DNA from: CAWJFJ01 sp963800065
GTDB lineage: Bacteria > Actinomycetota > Acidimicrobiia > Acidimicrobiales > UBA8190
Direction: 5' to 3'
Assembly: GCA_963800065.1 (NCBI GenBank)
Contig: CAWCZO010000009.1
Span: 124,001 to 188,000 of the forward strand
DNA length: 64,000 nt
The notes beneath the pieces are model-generated. The model saw nothing but the letters and a program-made list of their open reading frames with translations, ran no database searches and had not been told where the DNA came from. Shown one piece after another: positions 49,617 to 57,695 of the stretch. How positions within the stretch are numbered: position 1 is the stretch's first letter; the number at the start of each line of letters is the position of its first letter. The position numbers were made by a program, and so were the translations under genes.

Positions 49617-50590
49617 AGGACAAGAAGGTACTGGTAACCGGTGGCTGCGGCTTCATCGGTGTCAACCTGGTCGGCGAGTTGCTCGAGCACGGCGCCATCG
49701 TCACGGTCCTCGACCAGCGGTCAGCGGACTGGACTCGACTTCCCGAAGAGGTTGGGCAGATAGAGGCTGACATTCTTCAACCGAGTGATCTGGCCGGAGC
49801 CTGTGACGGGATCGAGATCCTCTACCACCTGGCGGCCCGGACGGATCTGGACGGCGTGAGCCGTGACGACTACAGGGTCAACTTTCAGGGTACCCGGAAT
49901 CTCATCGACGAAGCGGCAAAAGCACGGCAATTGAAACGCTTTGTGTTCTATTCGACCCAACTGGTGGTGGGTCTGTTCGACGAGACGAGATTCATCGACG
50001 AAGGCGAGCCGTATAGAACGAAGACTCCCTACGGGGAGTCGAAGATCGAGGCTGAGAGAGTGGTGAAGGCTTCCTGCGGAGAAGCGAACATCCCGTTCAC
50101 GATCATAAGGCCGACATCCGTCTATGGCCCCTGGGGAGGTGCGCCGTACAAGGAGTTCTTCGAGACCATCAGAAAGGGCCGCTATCTCCACGTGGGGCGA
50201 GCCGGGAACCTGGTCAGCTTGACCTACGTGAAGAACCTCGTAGACCTAACGATTCTCACGTCACTGAGCGTCCAGGCGGAGAACGAGGTGTACTTCGGCA
50301 ACGATTTTCACCCGTACACGATGCGCGAATTCGTCGAAGTGGCGGCGGACTACTACGGAGTGAGAATACGGACAGTTCCGAGCGCCGTCATGACTCTGAT
50401 CGCCTACGTGGGAGGCGCATTGAGGCTTCTCGGTATCAAGGTTCCGATATACCCGTTCAGGTTGAAGAACATCAAGGCGAACTACTGCTACGACGTTCAC
50501 AAGAGCATTCGCCTGGGTTACGATCCTCAGTACGGCCTCGTAGACGGAGTGAGAGAAACGCTTGACTGGTACGAGAAATCGGGGAGTTGA
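49613..50590 (+). CDS. NAD-dependent sugar epimerase/dehydratase
   Basis: About 325 residues, extended SDR. The first strand and NAD loop read KKVLVTGGCGFIGVNLVGEL, then YHLAARTDLDGVSRDDY, the serine in FYSTQLVVG and the catalytic YGESKIEAERV, with IIRPTSVYGPWGG. The conserved N-terminus has no ATG, GTG or TTG before it. A CTG overlapping the upstream stop (CTGA) would give MKDKKVLVTGG, a typical family start. The first canonical codon (TTG at 49679) would delete the NAD-binding loop. Sugar substrate unknown. Confidence 0.85.
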   Translation: MKDKKVLVTGGCGFIGVNLVGELLEHGAIVTVLDQRSADWTRLPEEVGQIEADILQPSDLAGACDGIEILYHLAARTDLDGVSRDDYRVNFQGTRNLIDEAAKARQLKRFVFYSTQLVVGLFDETRFIDEGEPYRTKTPYGESKIEAERVVKASCGEANIPFTIIRPTSVYGPWGGAPYKEFFETIRKGRYLHVGRAGNLVSLTYVKNLVDLTILTSLSVQAENEVYFGNDFHPYTMREFVEVAADYYGVRIRTVPSAVMTLIAYVGGALRLLGIKVPIYPFRLKNIKANYCYDVHKSIRLGYDPQYGLVDGVRETLDWYEKSGS

Positions 50591-50622
50591 CTGCCGTGTG
50601 CACCGACGGCCCGGAGACCGGG

Positions 50623-51585
50623 ATGAGGACACTGACGAATTGCCCGTTCTGTGGCGGCGCCATCGTGGGGAAGTTCTCCGGGCTCGAGGACAGATTGGAG
50701 ACGACCACAGAGACGTTCTCGGTCGGCGAGTGTGTCGCATGCCGGGTGGGGATGTTGAATCCGAGACCGGTAGGTGATCTCTCCCGGTTCTACCCGTCCA
50801 ACTACCTGTCAGGGGAACCACAGACGGGCCAGGCCTTCAACCGAGGATTCGATCTGGAGAAATGGTATCGATACAACCAGTACCGATACGACTTCAAGCT
50901 GCTCCAGCGGGCATCCGGCGTGGAGTTGAAGAGTGCATCGTCGTACATCGACATCGGATGCGGGAGTGGCGAACGCGTCACCTTCGCCGCAGACCAGGGC
51001 TGCCAGAGAGCGTCCGGTGTGGACAAGTTCGACTTCGCCAAGAGCTCGTCGAAGGCGAGTGTGAGCCTGATCAACTCGGAGATTCTTGATTTCAAGCCGA
51101 GCGAGAAGTTTCAGGTCGGTTCACTGTTCCACGTGCTCGAGCACCTGGAGAACCCTGAGGAGGTCTTGGTTCACATCAGGGAGAACATCCTGGCGGAGGG
51201 TGGGAAGCTGGTGGTGCAGGTCCCGAACTACGGCTCGTTGGAGAGGCGGGTATTCGGCGGAAGGTGGTACAGCCTCGACGTCCCGCGGCACCTTTGGCAA
51301 TTCAACGTCGAGGTCTTGGTCAAGCTGCTCAGACGGTCCGGCTACACGGTGCAGGCGTCGTACCAATTGAACGCCCCCCTGCATCCCGTCTCGATCCTCC
51401 CTTCCCTCAATAGGGAGCTCGATATTCAACGCATCTGGGTGAAGCGAGCGCGTGGAGGCACCCAGACGACGTTCATGACGATCATGTGGGCGGGTCTGAC
51501 GATCATGGCCGTTCCCGTCGTCGTCGTTCAGAACATGCTGAGAAGGTCGTCGATGCTGACCGTCGTGGCCACGAGGGACCTCTAG
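50623..51585 (+). CDS. Class I SAM methyltransferase with N-terminal zinc-binding cysteines
   Basis: A 320-residue protein. A rubredoxin-like CPFCGG ... CVACRVGMLNPRP pair probably binds zinc at the N-terminus, followed by FYPSNYLSG. The methyltransferase core has YIDIGCGSGERVTFAADQG (motif I), LFHVLEHLENPEEVLVHI and LVVQVPNYGSLERRVFGG, and the C-terminal part has a hydrophobic segment (MWAGLTIMAVPVVVVQ). Such proteins methylate sugars in surface glycans. The ATG has GGAGA seven bases upstream; a TTG overlapping the upstream stop (TTGA) is an alternative. Confidence 0.87.
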   Translation: MRTLTNCPFCGGAIVGKFSGLEDRLETTTETFSVGECVACRVGMLNPRPVGDLSRFYPSNYLSGEPQTGQAFNRGFDLEKWYRYNQYRYDFKLLQRASGVELKSASSYIDIGCGSGERVTFAADQGCQRASGVDKFDFAKSSSKASVSLINSEILDFKPSEKFQVGSLFHVLEHLENPEEVLVHIRENILAEGGKLVVQVPNYGSLERRVFGGRWYSLDVPRHLWQFNVEVLVKLLRRSGYTVQASYQLNAPLHPVSILPSLNRELDIQRIWVKRARGGTQTTFMTIMWAGLTIMAVPVVVVQNMLRRSSMLTVVATRDL

Positions 51586-51619
51586 GTCCTCGCCCTCACC
51601 AGGGCCGGCGTCACGCCTT

Positions 51620-51641
51620 GTCGGCCTCGGTCCCGGCCGAC
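51620..51641. terminator. Hairpin after the plus-strand glycan set
   Basis: GTCGGCC pairs with GGCCGAC around a TCGGTCCC loop, 34 bases after the methyltransferase stop. A weak CCT/AGG outer pairing may extend it. No T-tract follows. It is a plausible end for the 47.8-51.6 kb transcript. Confidence 0.4.
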
Positions 51642-51791
51642 GGCAGGGTGGGCTGATGACGAGAAGGGGCCGGACGTCGGGACCGTCTGGTGGACTCGGT
51701 GGGCAGGGGAGGGCCCACGCGGTGGGTGACCGACCACTGAGCCGAGGCCAGGGCTGGCCAAGCATCGAGGGTTCATGCCTAGCATCCGGGG

Positions 51792-52886
51792 GTGCCGATC
51801 TCCGATCGGGTCCTCATGGGCCCTGGGCCGTGCAATCCGTACCCCGAGGTGGGTGCTGCCCTGGCGCGACCGCTCCTCGGGCACCTGGATCCCCAATTCC
51901 TGGCCCTGCAGGACGAGACGTGTGAGCGGTTGCGGACGGTCTTCCGCACCGGCAATGCCCTGACGTTCCCCGTCAGCGGGACCGGATCAGCCGGCATGGA
52001 GGCGGCCTTCGTCAATCTCGTCCGGCCCGAAGATGTCGTTGTCGTGGGCGTGAACGGTCTGTTCGGGGCGCGCATGGTCGAGGTGGCTCGGCGGCTTGGG
52101 GCCAGCGTCGTTGTGGTCGAGGCTCCGTGGGGCGAGCCCCTCGATCCGGCGGCCGTCCTCGCCGCGCACCCCGCCCCGGCGCTGATCGCCGTGGTCCACG
52201 CCGAGACCTCGACCGGTGTCCGCAATGACGTGGCGCCCCTGGGCCGGGGCAAAGGTGATGCCCTCCTTCTCGTTGACATGGTCACGTCGCTCGGGGGTAT
52301 CGATGTCGAAGTTGACGCCTGGATGGTGGACGTCGCCTACAGCGGTACGCAGAAATGCCTAGGTGTCCCGCCGGGACTGGCACCGTTGACGGTGTCGGAG
52401 AGGGCCCGCCGCCGTTTCGTCGAGACCCCTTCGTCGTGGTATTTCGACCTCGGCCTGATCGCTCGTTATGTGGAGTCTGAAGGCGGGCGGGTCTATCACC
52501 ACACTGCTCCTGTGCCGATGGTGTATGCCCTACACGCCGGCCTGGGAGCGCTGCTGGACGAGGGACTGGAGAACTCGTGGGCGCGTCACGAGACCTGCGG
52601 TCGTCTCGTCCAGGACGGCCTCGTCGCCATGGGCCTGCATCTGGTGGCGCCTGAGGGGCACCGGCTGCCGCAGCTGACGACGGTCTGGGTCCCCGCCGAC
52701 CTCCCGCCCGGCACCGACGAAGCCGCCGTCCGGCGGTCGTTGCTCATGGACTTCGGGATCGAGATCGGAGCTGGCGTGGGGCCTCATGCCGGGAAGGTCT
52801 GGCGCATCGGGTGCATGGGGCACACGGCGCGGCGTCGCAACGTCACCGTGCTCCTGGCTGCGCTGGGCGAGGTGCTGGGGCGATGA
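51792..52886 (+). CDS. Alanine-glyoxylate/serine-pyruvate aminotransferase family protein
   Basis: A 364-residue class V PLP aminotransferase. The N-terminus LMGPGPCNPYPEVGAALARP and HLDPQF match AGT enzymes. The phosphate site FPVSGTGSAGMEAAFVNLV, the aspartate in LLLVDMVTSLGGIDVEVDAW and the PLP-binding lysine in YSGTQKCLGVPPGLAPL are all present. The C-terminus has IGCMGHTARRRNV. It would transfer amino groups among alanine, serine, glyoxylate and pyruvate. GTG start; an ATG eight codons later is possible. A GNAT gene overlaps its stop (ATGA). Confidence 0.92.
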   Translation: MPISDRVLMGPGPCNPYPEVGAALARPLLGHLDPQFLALQDETCERLRTVFRTGNALTFPVSGTGSAGMEAAFVNLVRPEDVVVVGVNGLFGARMVEVARRLGASVVVVEAPWGEPLDPAAVLAAHPAPALIAVVHAETSTGVRNDVAPLGRGKGDALLLVDMVTSLGGIDVEVDAWMVDVAYSGTQKCLGVPPGLAPLTVSERARRRFVETPSSWYFDLGLIARYVESEGGRVYHHTAPVPMVYALHAGLGALLDEGLENSWARHETCGRLVQDGLVAMGLHLVAPEGHRLPQLTTVWVPADLPPGTDEAAVRRSLLMDFGIEIGAGVGPHAGKVWRIGCMGHTARRRNVTVLLAALGEVLGR

Positions 52887-53503
52887 GCGCCCGGGGGGCC
52901 AAGGTGAGCCCGCTCGAATTGAGCGGCCGGCGGGTCCGGCTCCGGACGTTGACCGAGGACGACTACGGCGAGTGGCTCGAGGTCCGTTCCCGGTGCCGGG
53001 ACTGGCTCGTTCCCTGGGAACCCCGTCCCGAGGGTTCTCCCACCACCCCGGAGGACCGGGCGAGCTTCGCGGCCCGCTGTGCCGCCCGCGAGCGAGAACG
53101 ACAGATGGGGACCGGGTACGGTTTCGGGATATTCCTCGAGGGTCGGCTGGCCGGTGAGATCACCTTGTCGTCCATCCAGCGGGGTCCGTTCCAGAACGCC
53201 TTCGTGGGTTACTGGGTCGACCAGGCCATGGCCGGCCGCGGTCTGGCTCCTGAAGCGACGGTGGCGGTGCTCAGATTCGCCTTCGAGGAGCTGTCGTTGC
53301 ATCGGATCGAGGTGGCCATCGTTCCACGGAACCGCGCCAGCCGGCGTGTCGTCGAGAAACTCAAGCTCCGTGAAGAGGGCGTCGCTCTGCTCTATCTCGA
53401 GATCGATGGCCGCTGGGAGGACCATGTCCGGTACGCCATCACGTCCGAAGAGTGGACCTTCAGGCGCGGGGAGCTGATTCGCACCTGGATCAACCCGCCG
53501 TGA
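52883..53503 (+). CDS. GNAT N-acetyltransferase (RimJ/RimL type)
   Basis: A 206-residue acetyltransferase. It opens LELSGRRVRLRTLTEDDYGE and then WLVPWEPRPEGSP, with the acceptor strand GYGFGIFLEGRLAGEITLSS. The acetyl-CoA loop is WVDQAMAGRGLAPEATVAVL (Q/R-x-x-G-x-G/A), then FEELSLHRIEVAIVPRNRAS and VVEKLKLREEG. That order is typical of ribosomal-protein N-acetyltransferase relatives; the target is unknown. ATG overlaps the aminotransferase stop (ATGA). Confidence 0.9.
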   Translation: MSARGAKVSPLELSGRRVRLRTLTEDDYGEWLEVRSRCRDWLVPWEPRPEGSPTTPEDRASFAARCAARERERQMGTGYGFGIFLEGRLAGEITLSSIQRGPFQNAFVGYWVDQAMAGRGLAPEATVAVLRFAFEELSLHRIEVAIVPRNRASRRVVEKLKLREEGVALLYLEIDGRWEDHVRYAITSEEWTFRRGELIRTWINPP

Positions 53504-53538
53504 GACCGCTCCGCCGAACCACCGGGGGCGGAGAACCG

Positions 53539-54588
53539 CTATGCGTCGCTGGAGACGTGGACGACGGCCGAGGAGTGACGGAAGAACTGTTCGATGTCCT
53601 GCTCATAGGTGTAAGAAGCCGGAGGCTTCCCCACGCTTCGCCGTAGCCGAAGAGCACGGATGAAACTGTCGACCGTTCCGGCCGACGTGTAGCGGCAGTT
53701 GAATCCCGTCTTGGTCAAGCGGGATGTGTCGACACCGCGTCCGTAGCGCAGAAGGTCTCCCAGCTCTGGTGGAAAGTCGACCAGCCCGAGGCGCACCATC
53801 GGGGCCGCAACGCTCTTGGTGGCCAGGGGAGGGAGGGGGAGCAGACGCGTCCCGCACATCTCGGCGACCTCGCTCCAGGGGAGCCTTCCGGCGCCGGCGA
53901 CGTTATAGAGTCCGGGGACGCGGTGCCGCGTGACGTGTTCGAGACAGCGCACGACGTCGTCTTCCTCGACGAATTGGACGAGAGGGTCATATCCCGCCAC
54001 CGATGGGCACAACGAGCGCGAGAGATTAGCGCTGATCGGGGTCACGATATCGGTACCCAGCACATTGGCGAATCGCAGAACGGTCACGACGGTGGCCGGA
54101 TTGTCCTCAGCGAAATCCCGTACGAGCCCCTCCACCTCGAGCAGGGACCTCTCCACCCGGGTCCGCGCCGGGGAGGTCCGTGACATCTCCTCACGGAACC
54201 ACATGGGATCGGTGGAAGCCGATCCGTAGACCAAGGTCGAGGATTTGACGACCACCTGACGAACCGGCGATCCCGATTGCCCGGCGGCGGCCAGGAGGTT
54301 CATGCTCCCGATGACGTTGATCTCGTGCAAGGCCCGTCCCGATACGCGCGTGGAGTCGACCACCAGGAAGGTGTGGACGATCGTGTCGACCTGGGTGGCG
54401 CGGACGATACGGGACAGGATGGAGTAGGTCTGGTCGGCCCGGACGAATTCCGTACGCTCGAGGGCGACGGACGGTTCGCGCGTACCCATGCCGAGAATCA
54501 TCTCGACCTCCGGGTCCGACTCGAGGGCTTGCGCCATGCGACCACCCCAGAAGCTGTCGAGCCCGGTTATGAGGACACGTCGACCCAT
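53539..54588 (-). CDS. NAD-dependent epimerase/dehydratase family protein
   Basis: A 349-residue SDR-like protein. The NAD loop is RRVLITGLDSFWGGRMAQAL, a variant of GxxGxxG in which the second and third glycines are partly replaced. VVKSSTLVYGSASTDP supplies the active-site serine region. The usual YxxxK is not obvious (ARTRVERSLLEVEG stands there), so it may bind nucleotide sugars or lipids without classical catalysis. It pairs with the acyltransferase gene five bases upstream, an arrangement I recall from mycobacteria (galE2 region). Confidence 0.8.
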   Translation of the reverse strand: MGRRVLITGLDSFWGGRMAQALESDPEVEMILGMGTREPSVALERTEFVRADQTYSILSRIVRATQVDTIVHTFLVVDSTRVSGRALHEINVIGSMNLLAAAGQSGSPVRQVVVKSSTLVYGSASTDPMWFREEMSRTSPARTRVERSLLEVEGLVRDFAEDNPATVVTVLRFANVLGTDIVTPISANLSRSLCPSVAGYDPLVQFVEEDDVVRCLEHVTRHRVPGLYNVAGAGRLPWSEVAEMCGTRLLPLPPLATKSVAAPMVRLGLVDFPPELGDLLRYGRGVDTSRLTKTGFNCRYTSAGTVDSFIRALRLRRSVGKPPASYTYEQDIEQFFRHSSAVVHVSSDA

Positions 54589-54593
54589 CGCCG

Positions 54594-55475
54594 TCAGCCG
54601 AACCAGACGCTGCGTCGTTCGCGCAACATTTCGTAGAGGGTCTCCTGGAGATGCATGCGAATCGTCTCCGCTTCCTCCATCACGCGGCTCTTCGAATATC
54701 GCTCCTGAGCGGCCGGCACGTTGAACGTCACTGGATCGAGGACCCGTAGCTTGAACTTTGCCGGAAAATAGAGCCCGAGCCCCAGGGGTCCGAAGGCCAT
54801 CATGTTGGCCGTCACAGGGAAGTACGGCACGCCGAGGACTCGGGCCAACCGAGGGACCCGGAAGAGGATGGGCATGGACTCTTCCGCGCCGACGACGGCG
54901 ATGGGAATGACCGGCACCCCCGCACGCATGGCGATCTCGATGAAGCCGCCGCGACCGAATCGTCGAAGCCGGTACCTATCCGTGTAGGTTTTGGACGGCC
55001 CCTTCGTCCCCTCGGGGAACACGAGGACGAGTTCCCCTTGGTCACGCAGGATCCGGCAAGCATTGTCGGGATGAGCGGGAACACCGCCAACGCGGGCCCA
55101 CATCGTCCCGACCCAGGGCGCCTCGCGGAAGAAGTAGTCGGCCAGACCGTAGACGGGTCGCCCCAGCTCTTCCTCGATTCCGTGCATGATCACCGGGGCG
55201 TCGGACGGGATGGCGCCGGCGTGGTTGGCCACCAACAGGGCCCCCCCTGTCTTGGGGATCTTCTCCAGGCCCTCCCATTCCACCCGGAACCAGTACTTGT
55301 AGAGGGGGGCGTACACCTTTCGGGCCAAGCTCCGCATGTGTTCGGAGCGCCCCCACTCGTCGACATCCGACAGGCGCTCGCCGGCGATCGTCTCGTCGGC
55401 GGGGCGGGGCAGAGGAACGAGAGCGGCGTGTGGCTTGCGCTGAGCCGTCTCCTTGGCGGTGGCCATCGGGGTCAT
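54594..55475 (-). CDS. Lysophospholipid acyltransferase (PlsC-like)
   Basis: A 293-residue acyltransferase. The acyl-transfer motif NHAGAIPSDAPVIMHG has the spacing seen in the MGAT/LPLAT subgroup. FFREAPWVGTMWARVGGVPA and VFPEGTKGPSKTYTDRYRL are the binding and catalytic blocks, followed by RGGFIEIAMRAGVPVIPIAV. It would acylate a glycerolipid at the membrane; membrane association is by amphipathic segments rather than long helices. It precedes the epimerase-like gene, and the two are probably co-transcribed. Confidence 0.9.
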   Translation of the reverse strand: MTPMATAKETAQRKPHAALVPLPRPADETIAGERLSDVDEWGRSEHMRSLARKVYAPLYKYWFRVEWEGLEKIPKTGGALLVANHAGAIPSDAPVIMHGIEEELGRPVYGLADYFFREAPWVGTMWARVGGVPAHPDNACRILRDQGELVLVFPEGTKGPSKTYTDRYRLRRFGRGGFIEIAMRAGVPVIPIAVVGAEESMPILFRVPRLARVLGVPYFPVTANMMAFGPLGLGLYFPAKFKLRVLDPVTFNVPAAQERYSKSRVMEEAETIRMHLQETLYEMLRERRSVWFG

Positions 55476-55559
55476 GGTACCCGGCGACCCTCCGAGGTCA
55501 CGACGAGGTCCGGCCGGGGGTGGCGGGCCCGGCGCCCGAGAGTGCGGGACCGACCCTCC

Positions 55560-56813
55560 TCAGGGTCGTCCGGCGCCCACCAGCCCGAAGTACCAGATCG
55601 GGTCGAACGCCACCACGGTCCCAGTGTGGGCGGCCTGGATTATCGTGTCCGCCCCGTAGGGGCCCGATCCCACGTACATAGCCACGTGGTCGATCCCGTC
55701 GCCACCGAGGTCGTAGAAGAGCAGGTCCCCGGGCTGGACCTCGTTGAGGGGCACCGGGGCTGATTCGTCACGCTGGAGAGCGGCCGAGTGGAGAAGGGCG
55801 ACACCGGCCGCTTGCCAGGCCAGCATGGTCAGCCCCGAGCAATCGAGACCGCTCGAGCTGGCACCGCCGAACTGATACGGCACCCCGAGGTAGCCCTCGG
55901 CCGCCGCCAGGGCGATCGAACCGGCGCCCTGGGCGGACTGGGGACCGCCGTTGCCGACGACGCCCGAGGAACCCGCCGCCCCGGCCGCCTGGTTGGCTGA
56001 CGTGGTGGCCGCCTCAGCGGCCGCCGACCCTCCACCCACGGTCTGGGCGACCTGAGCGTCCTCCGCCGCCTGCTCAGCCGCCTTCCGCCTCGCCGCCTCA
56101 TTGGCTGCCGCCGCGGCCGCCGCCGCCTGCTCCGCCGCCTGCTCCGCCGCCTGCTGGGCGATCATCTGGGCCAGCCGACCCTTGACCTGGGAGAGGGTGG
56201 CCTCGGCCGCCGCCGTCGCACTCTCGGCCGCCTGCTCTGAACGGTTCACGGACACCGTCTCCGACTGAGCCTGCTGGACCTCGTCATGCAGGCTGTTCTC
56301 CGTCGAGGACAGTCGATGCTCGTCGGACCGGACGGCGATCACGGCCGCATCGATGTTGCCGATGGCCGTCCTCTGGTACTCGTCGTGCAGCGTGCCCGTG
56401 CTCGATGTCGAGGAGAACAGTGTGCTCAGTTCGGTGGCGGGAGCATCATCGACGTAGGCGTTGACGGCATCCTCCTGGAGTTCACGGTGGGCGACGCGAT
56501 AATGCGCCCTGTCAGTCACCAGTCGGGCGCGGATCTGCGCCAATCGCGCCTGCACCTGGGCCAGGTGCACCGTCGACTGGTCAAATTGCTCGGAGAAGGT
56601 GCTCGTCTGCTGCTGTTGCTGGGCGATCTCCGCCTCGATGGCGGCCATCTCCGCTTCGGTGCCGGCCACGGTCGTACCGTTCGTCGCCATCGGTTCGGCA
56701 CCGTTTGTCGGAGCTCCGGGTGAAGCGCCGACGGGGCCGGCCGCGAAGAGCACGGCGGCGACCACGGTCGCGCCTCCGGCGATGTGGCGGCGGAGGGCAA
56801 GCCGCCCTTTCAC
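55560..56813 (-). CDS. Secreted NlpC/P60 peptidoglycan hydrolase with coiled coil
   Basis: A 417-residue exported protein. After a signal peptide (IAGGATVVAAVLFAAGPVGA), a long coiled-coil region (EMAAIEAEIAQQQQQTSTFS, RLVTDRAHYRVAHRELQEDA) and an Ala/Glu-rich linker (QQAAEQAAEQAAAAAAAANE) lead to the NlpC/P60 domain. That domain has GYLGVPYQFGGASSSGLDCS with the nucleophile cysteine, DHVAMYVG with the histidine and IQAAHTGTVVAF. It should cleave peptide stems of peptidoglycan, as RipA-type enzymes do. GTG start, with GGGGGA upstream. Confidence 0.93.
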   Translation of the reverse strand: MKGRLALRRHIAGGATVVAAVLFAAGPVGASPGAPTNGAEPMATNGTTVAGTEAEMAAIEAEIAQQQQQTSTFSEQFDQSTVHLAQVQARLAQIRARLVTDRAHYRVAHRELQEDAVNAYVDDAPATELSTLFSSTSSTGTLHDEYQRTAIGNIDAAVIAVRSDEHRLSSTENSLHDEVQQAQSETVSVNRSEQAAESATAAAEATLSQVKGRLAQMIAQQAAEQAAEQAAAAAAAANEAARRKAAEQAAEDAQVAQTVGGGSAAAEAATTSANQAAGAAGSSGVVGNGGPQSAQGAGSIALAAAEGYLGVPYQFGGASSSGLDCSGLTMLAWQAAGVALLHSAALQRDESAPVPLNEVQPGDLLFYDLGGDGIDHVAMYVGSGPYGADTIIQAAHTGTVVAFDPIWYFGLVGAGRP

Positions 56814-56875
56814 CGGTATCCCCCACTGGTAACTTCCACCACTCTTTCAACAGTAGCCACAGCAGCGGGTGGGTG

Positions 56876-56899
56876 AAAAGGGCCATGACCGGCCTTTTT
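56876..56899. promoter_or_regulatory. Imperfect hairpin with T-run in the NlpC/P60 leader
   Basis: On the minus strand AAAAAGGCC and GGCCCTTTT can pair around GGTCAT with one mismatch, followed by the T-run and then about 60 bases to the GTG of the hydrolase gene. The form is that of a weak intrinsic terminator in a leader. Such genes are often controlled by c-di-AMP riboswitches in actinobacteria, but I could not match that consensus here. Confidence 0.3.
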
Positions 56900-57079
56900 G
56901 CCCGAGAATCGTCCGACCGGGTCCGCTCGGGAGGGCCTCGGTCACCGTCGACGACCCGACACTGACCTGGGCATGGGAACACCTGTGATGTCGTGGGAGA
57001 ATCCCGCGTTCGCGAGATCGCTCGCCCATGACGATCGTCAGTGATCCGCCATCGGCGAATGCGGGCGCGCAGTGGCAAC

Positions 57080-57153
57080 GGGGGTGTAGCCCAACCGGCA
57101 GAGGCAGGGTGCTTAAAACGCCCACAGTGAGGGTTCGATCCCCTCCACCCCCA
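57080..57153 (+). tRNA. Class I tRNA with UAA anticodon (nominally Leu)
   Basis: A complete cloverleaf. The acceptor GGGGGTG/CACCCCC is 7/7 paired, then TA and a D-arm GCC..GGC with AACCGGCAGA in the loop region. The anticodon stem GGGTG/CGCCC has loop CTTAAAA, giving anticodon UAA. The variable loop has only five bases (ACAGT), the T-arm is GAGGG-TTCGATC-CCCTC, and the discriminator is A. CCA is not fully encoded (CCT follows). UAA reads the leucine codon UUA, but leucine tRNAs carry a long variable arm, so the body does not match the anticodon. Structure certain; identity uncertain. Confidence 0.85.
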
Positions 57154-57193
57154 CCTAGGAGATGCGTCGAGCTGTGCCGCTCTCCTGGTGACG

Positions 57194-57328
57194 ATGGCCC
57201 GCAACAAGATGAGGATCGAATCGGCCTCCAACGTCATCTCTCATATCCTGATGGGGACGAAGATCATGGACATCGCGCCCGAGGTCCCCGCTGTCCCGGT
57301 CGAGTGCGGAAGTTTCGAAACGAAGTAG
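57194..57328 (+). CDS. Possible 44-aa ORF downstream of the tRNA
   Basis: A short frame, MARNKMRIESASNVISHILM and onward to GSFETK, begins 40 bases after the tRNA. No clear ribosome site precedes the ATG (GGTGACG only). There is no domain or membrane segment. Its amino-acid mix looks less like a high-GC shadow frame than most short frames here, but support is weak. Confidence 0.2.
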   Translation: MARNKMRIESASNVISHILMGTKIMDIAPEVPAVPVECGSFETK

Positions 57329-57695
57329 TTCGCCCAACCTCGGCCGTCGGCGCCGACGCGTGCGGTCGTAACCTTCACGTTTTGTTTTGTTCGCTGTACT
57401 GCCCCCTTCCCTGGTTATCGAAGGCAACGCGTCTCCGCAACATCTGGACTCTTCTCGCCAGGTGGTGTCGGGTCTTCACGACGAAGCGCAGCATCACGCC
57501 TCCGCCCAGCCCTGTTACGACTAGCAGTGTCGGCGCCAAGAAATGGGAGAAGAGCCGCCCCGATTGTTGGCCCGGGCGCGGTCCCAGCTTGATGATTCAG
57601 CCTGTTGATCTTCCGCAGTTCGCTGGGTCACACCCTGAAGATCGAACGGTCCAAGGTCGTGGTGGATCGTCGACCCCGATGGCTGCCCCGATTCC
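57329..57695. other. Gap with no recognisable gene
   Basis: 367 bases of lower-GC sequence between the tRNA region and the end of the minus-strand membrane-protein gene. No open frame on either strand has recognisable domains, and no hairpin or repeat stands out. It marks the change into the lower-GC glycan region. Confidence 0.55.

Noticed and set aside
57154..57188. Intrinsic terminator for the tRNA
   Set aside because: CCTAGGAGA and TCTCCTGG can pair, but with a bulge, an 18-base loop and no T-run; too weak to annotate as a feature.
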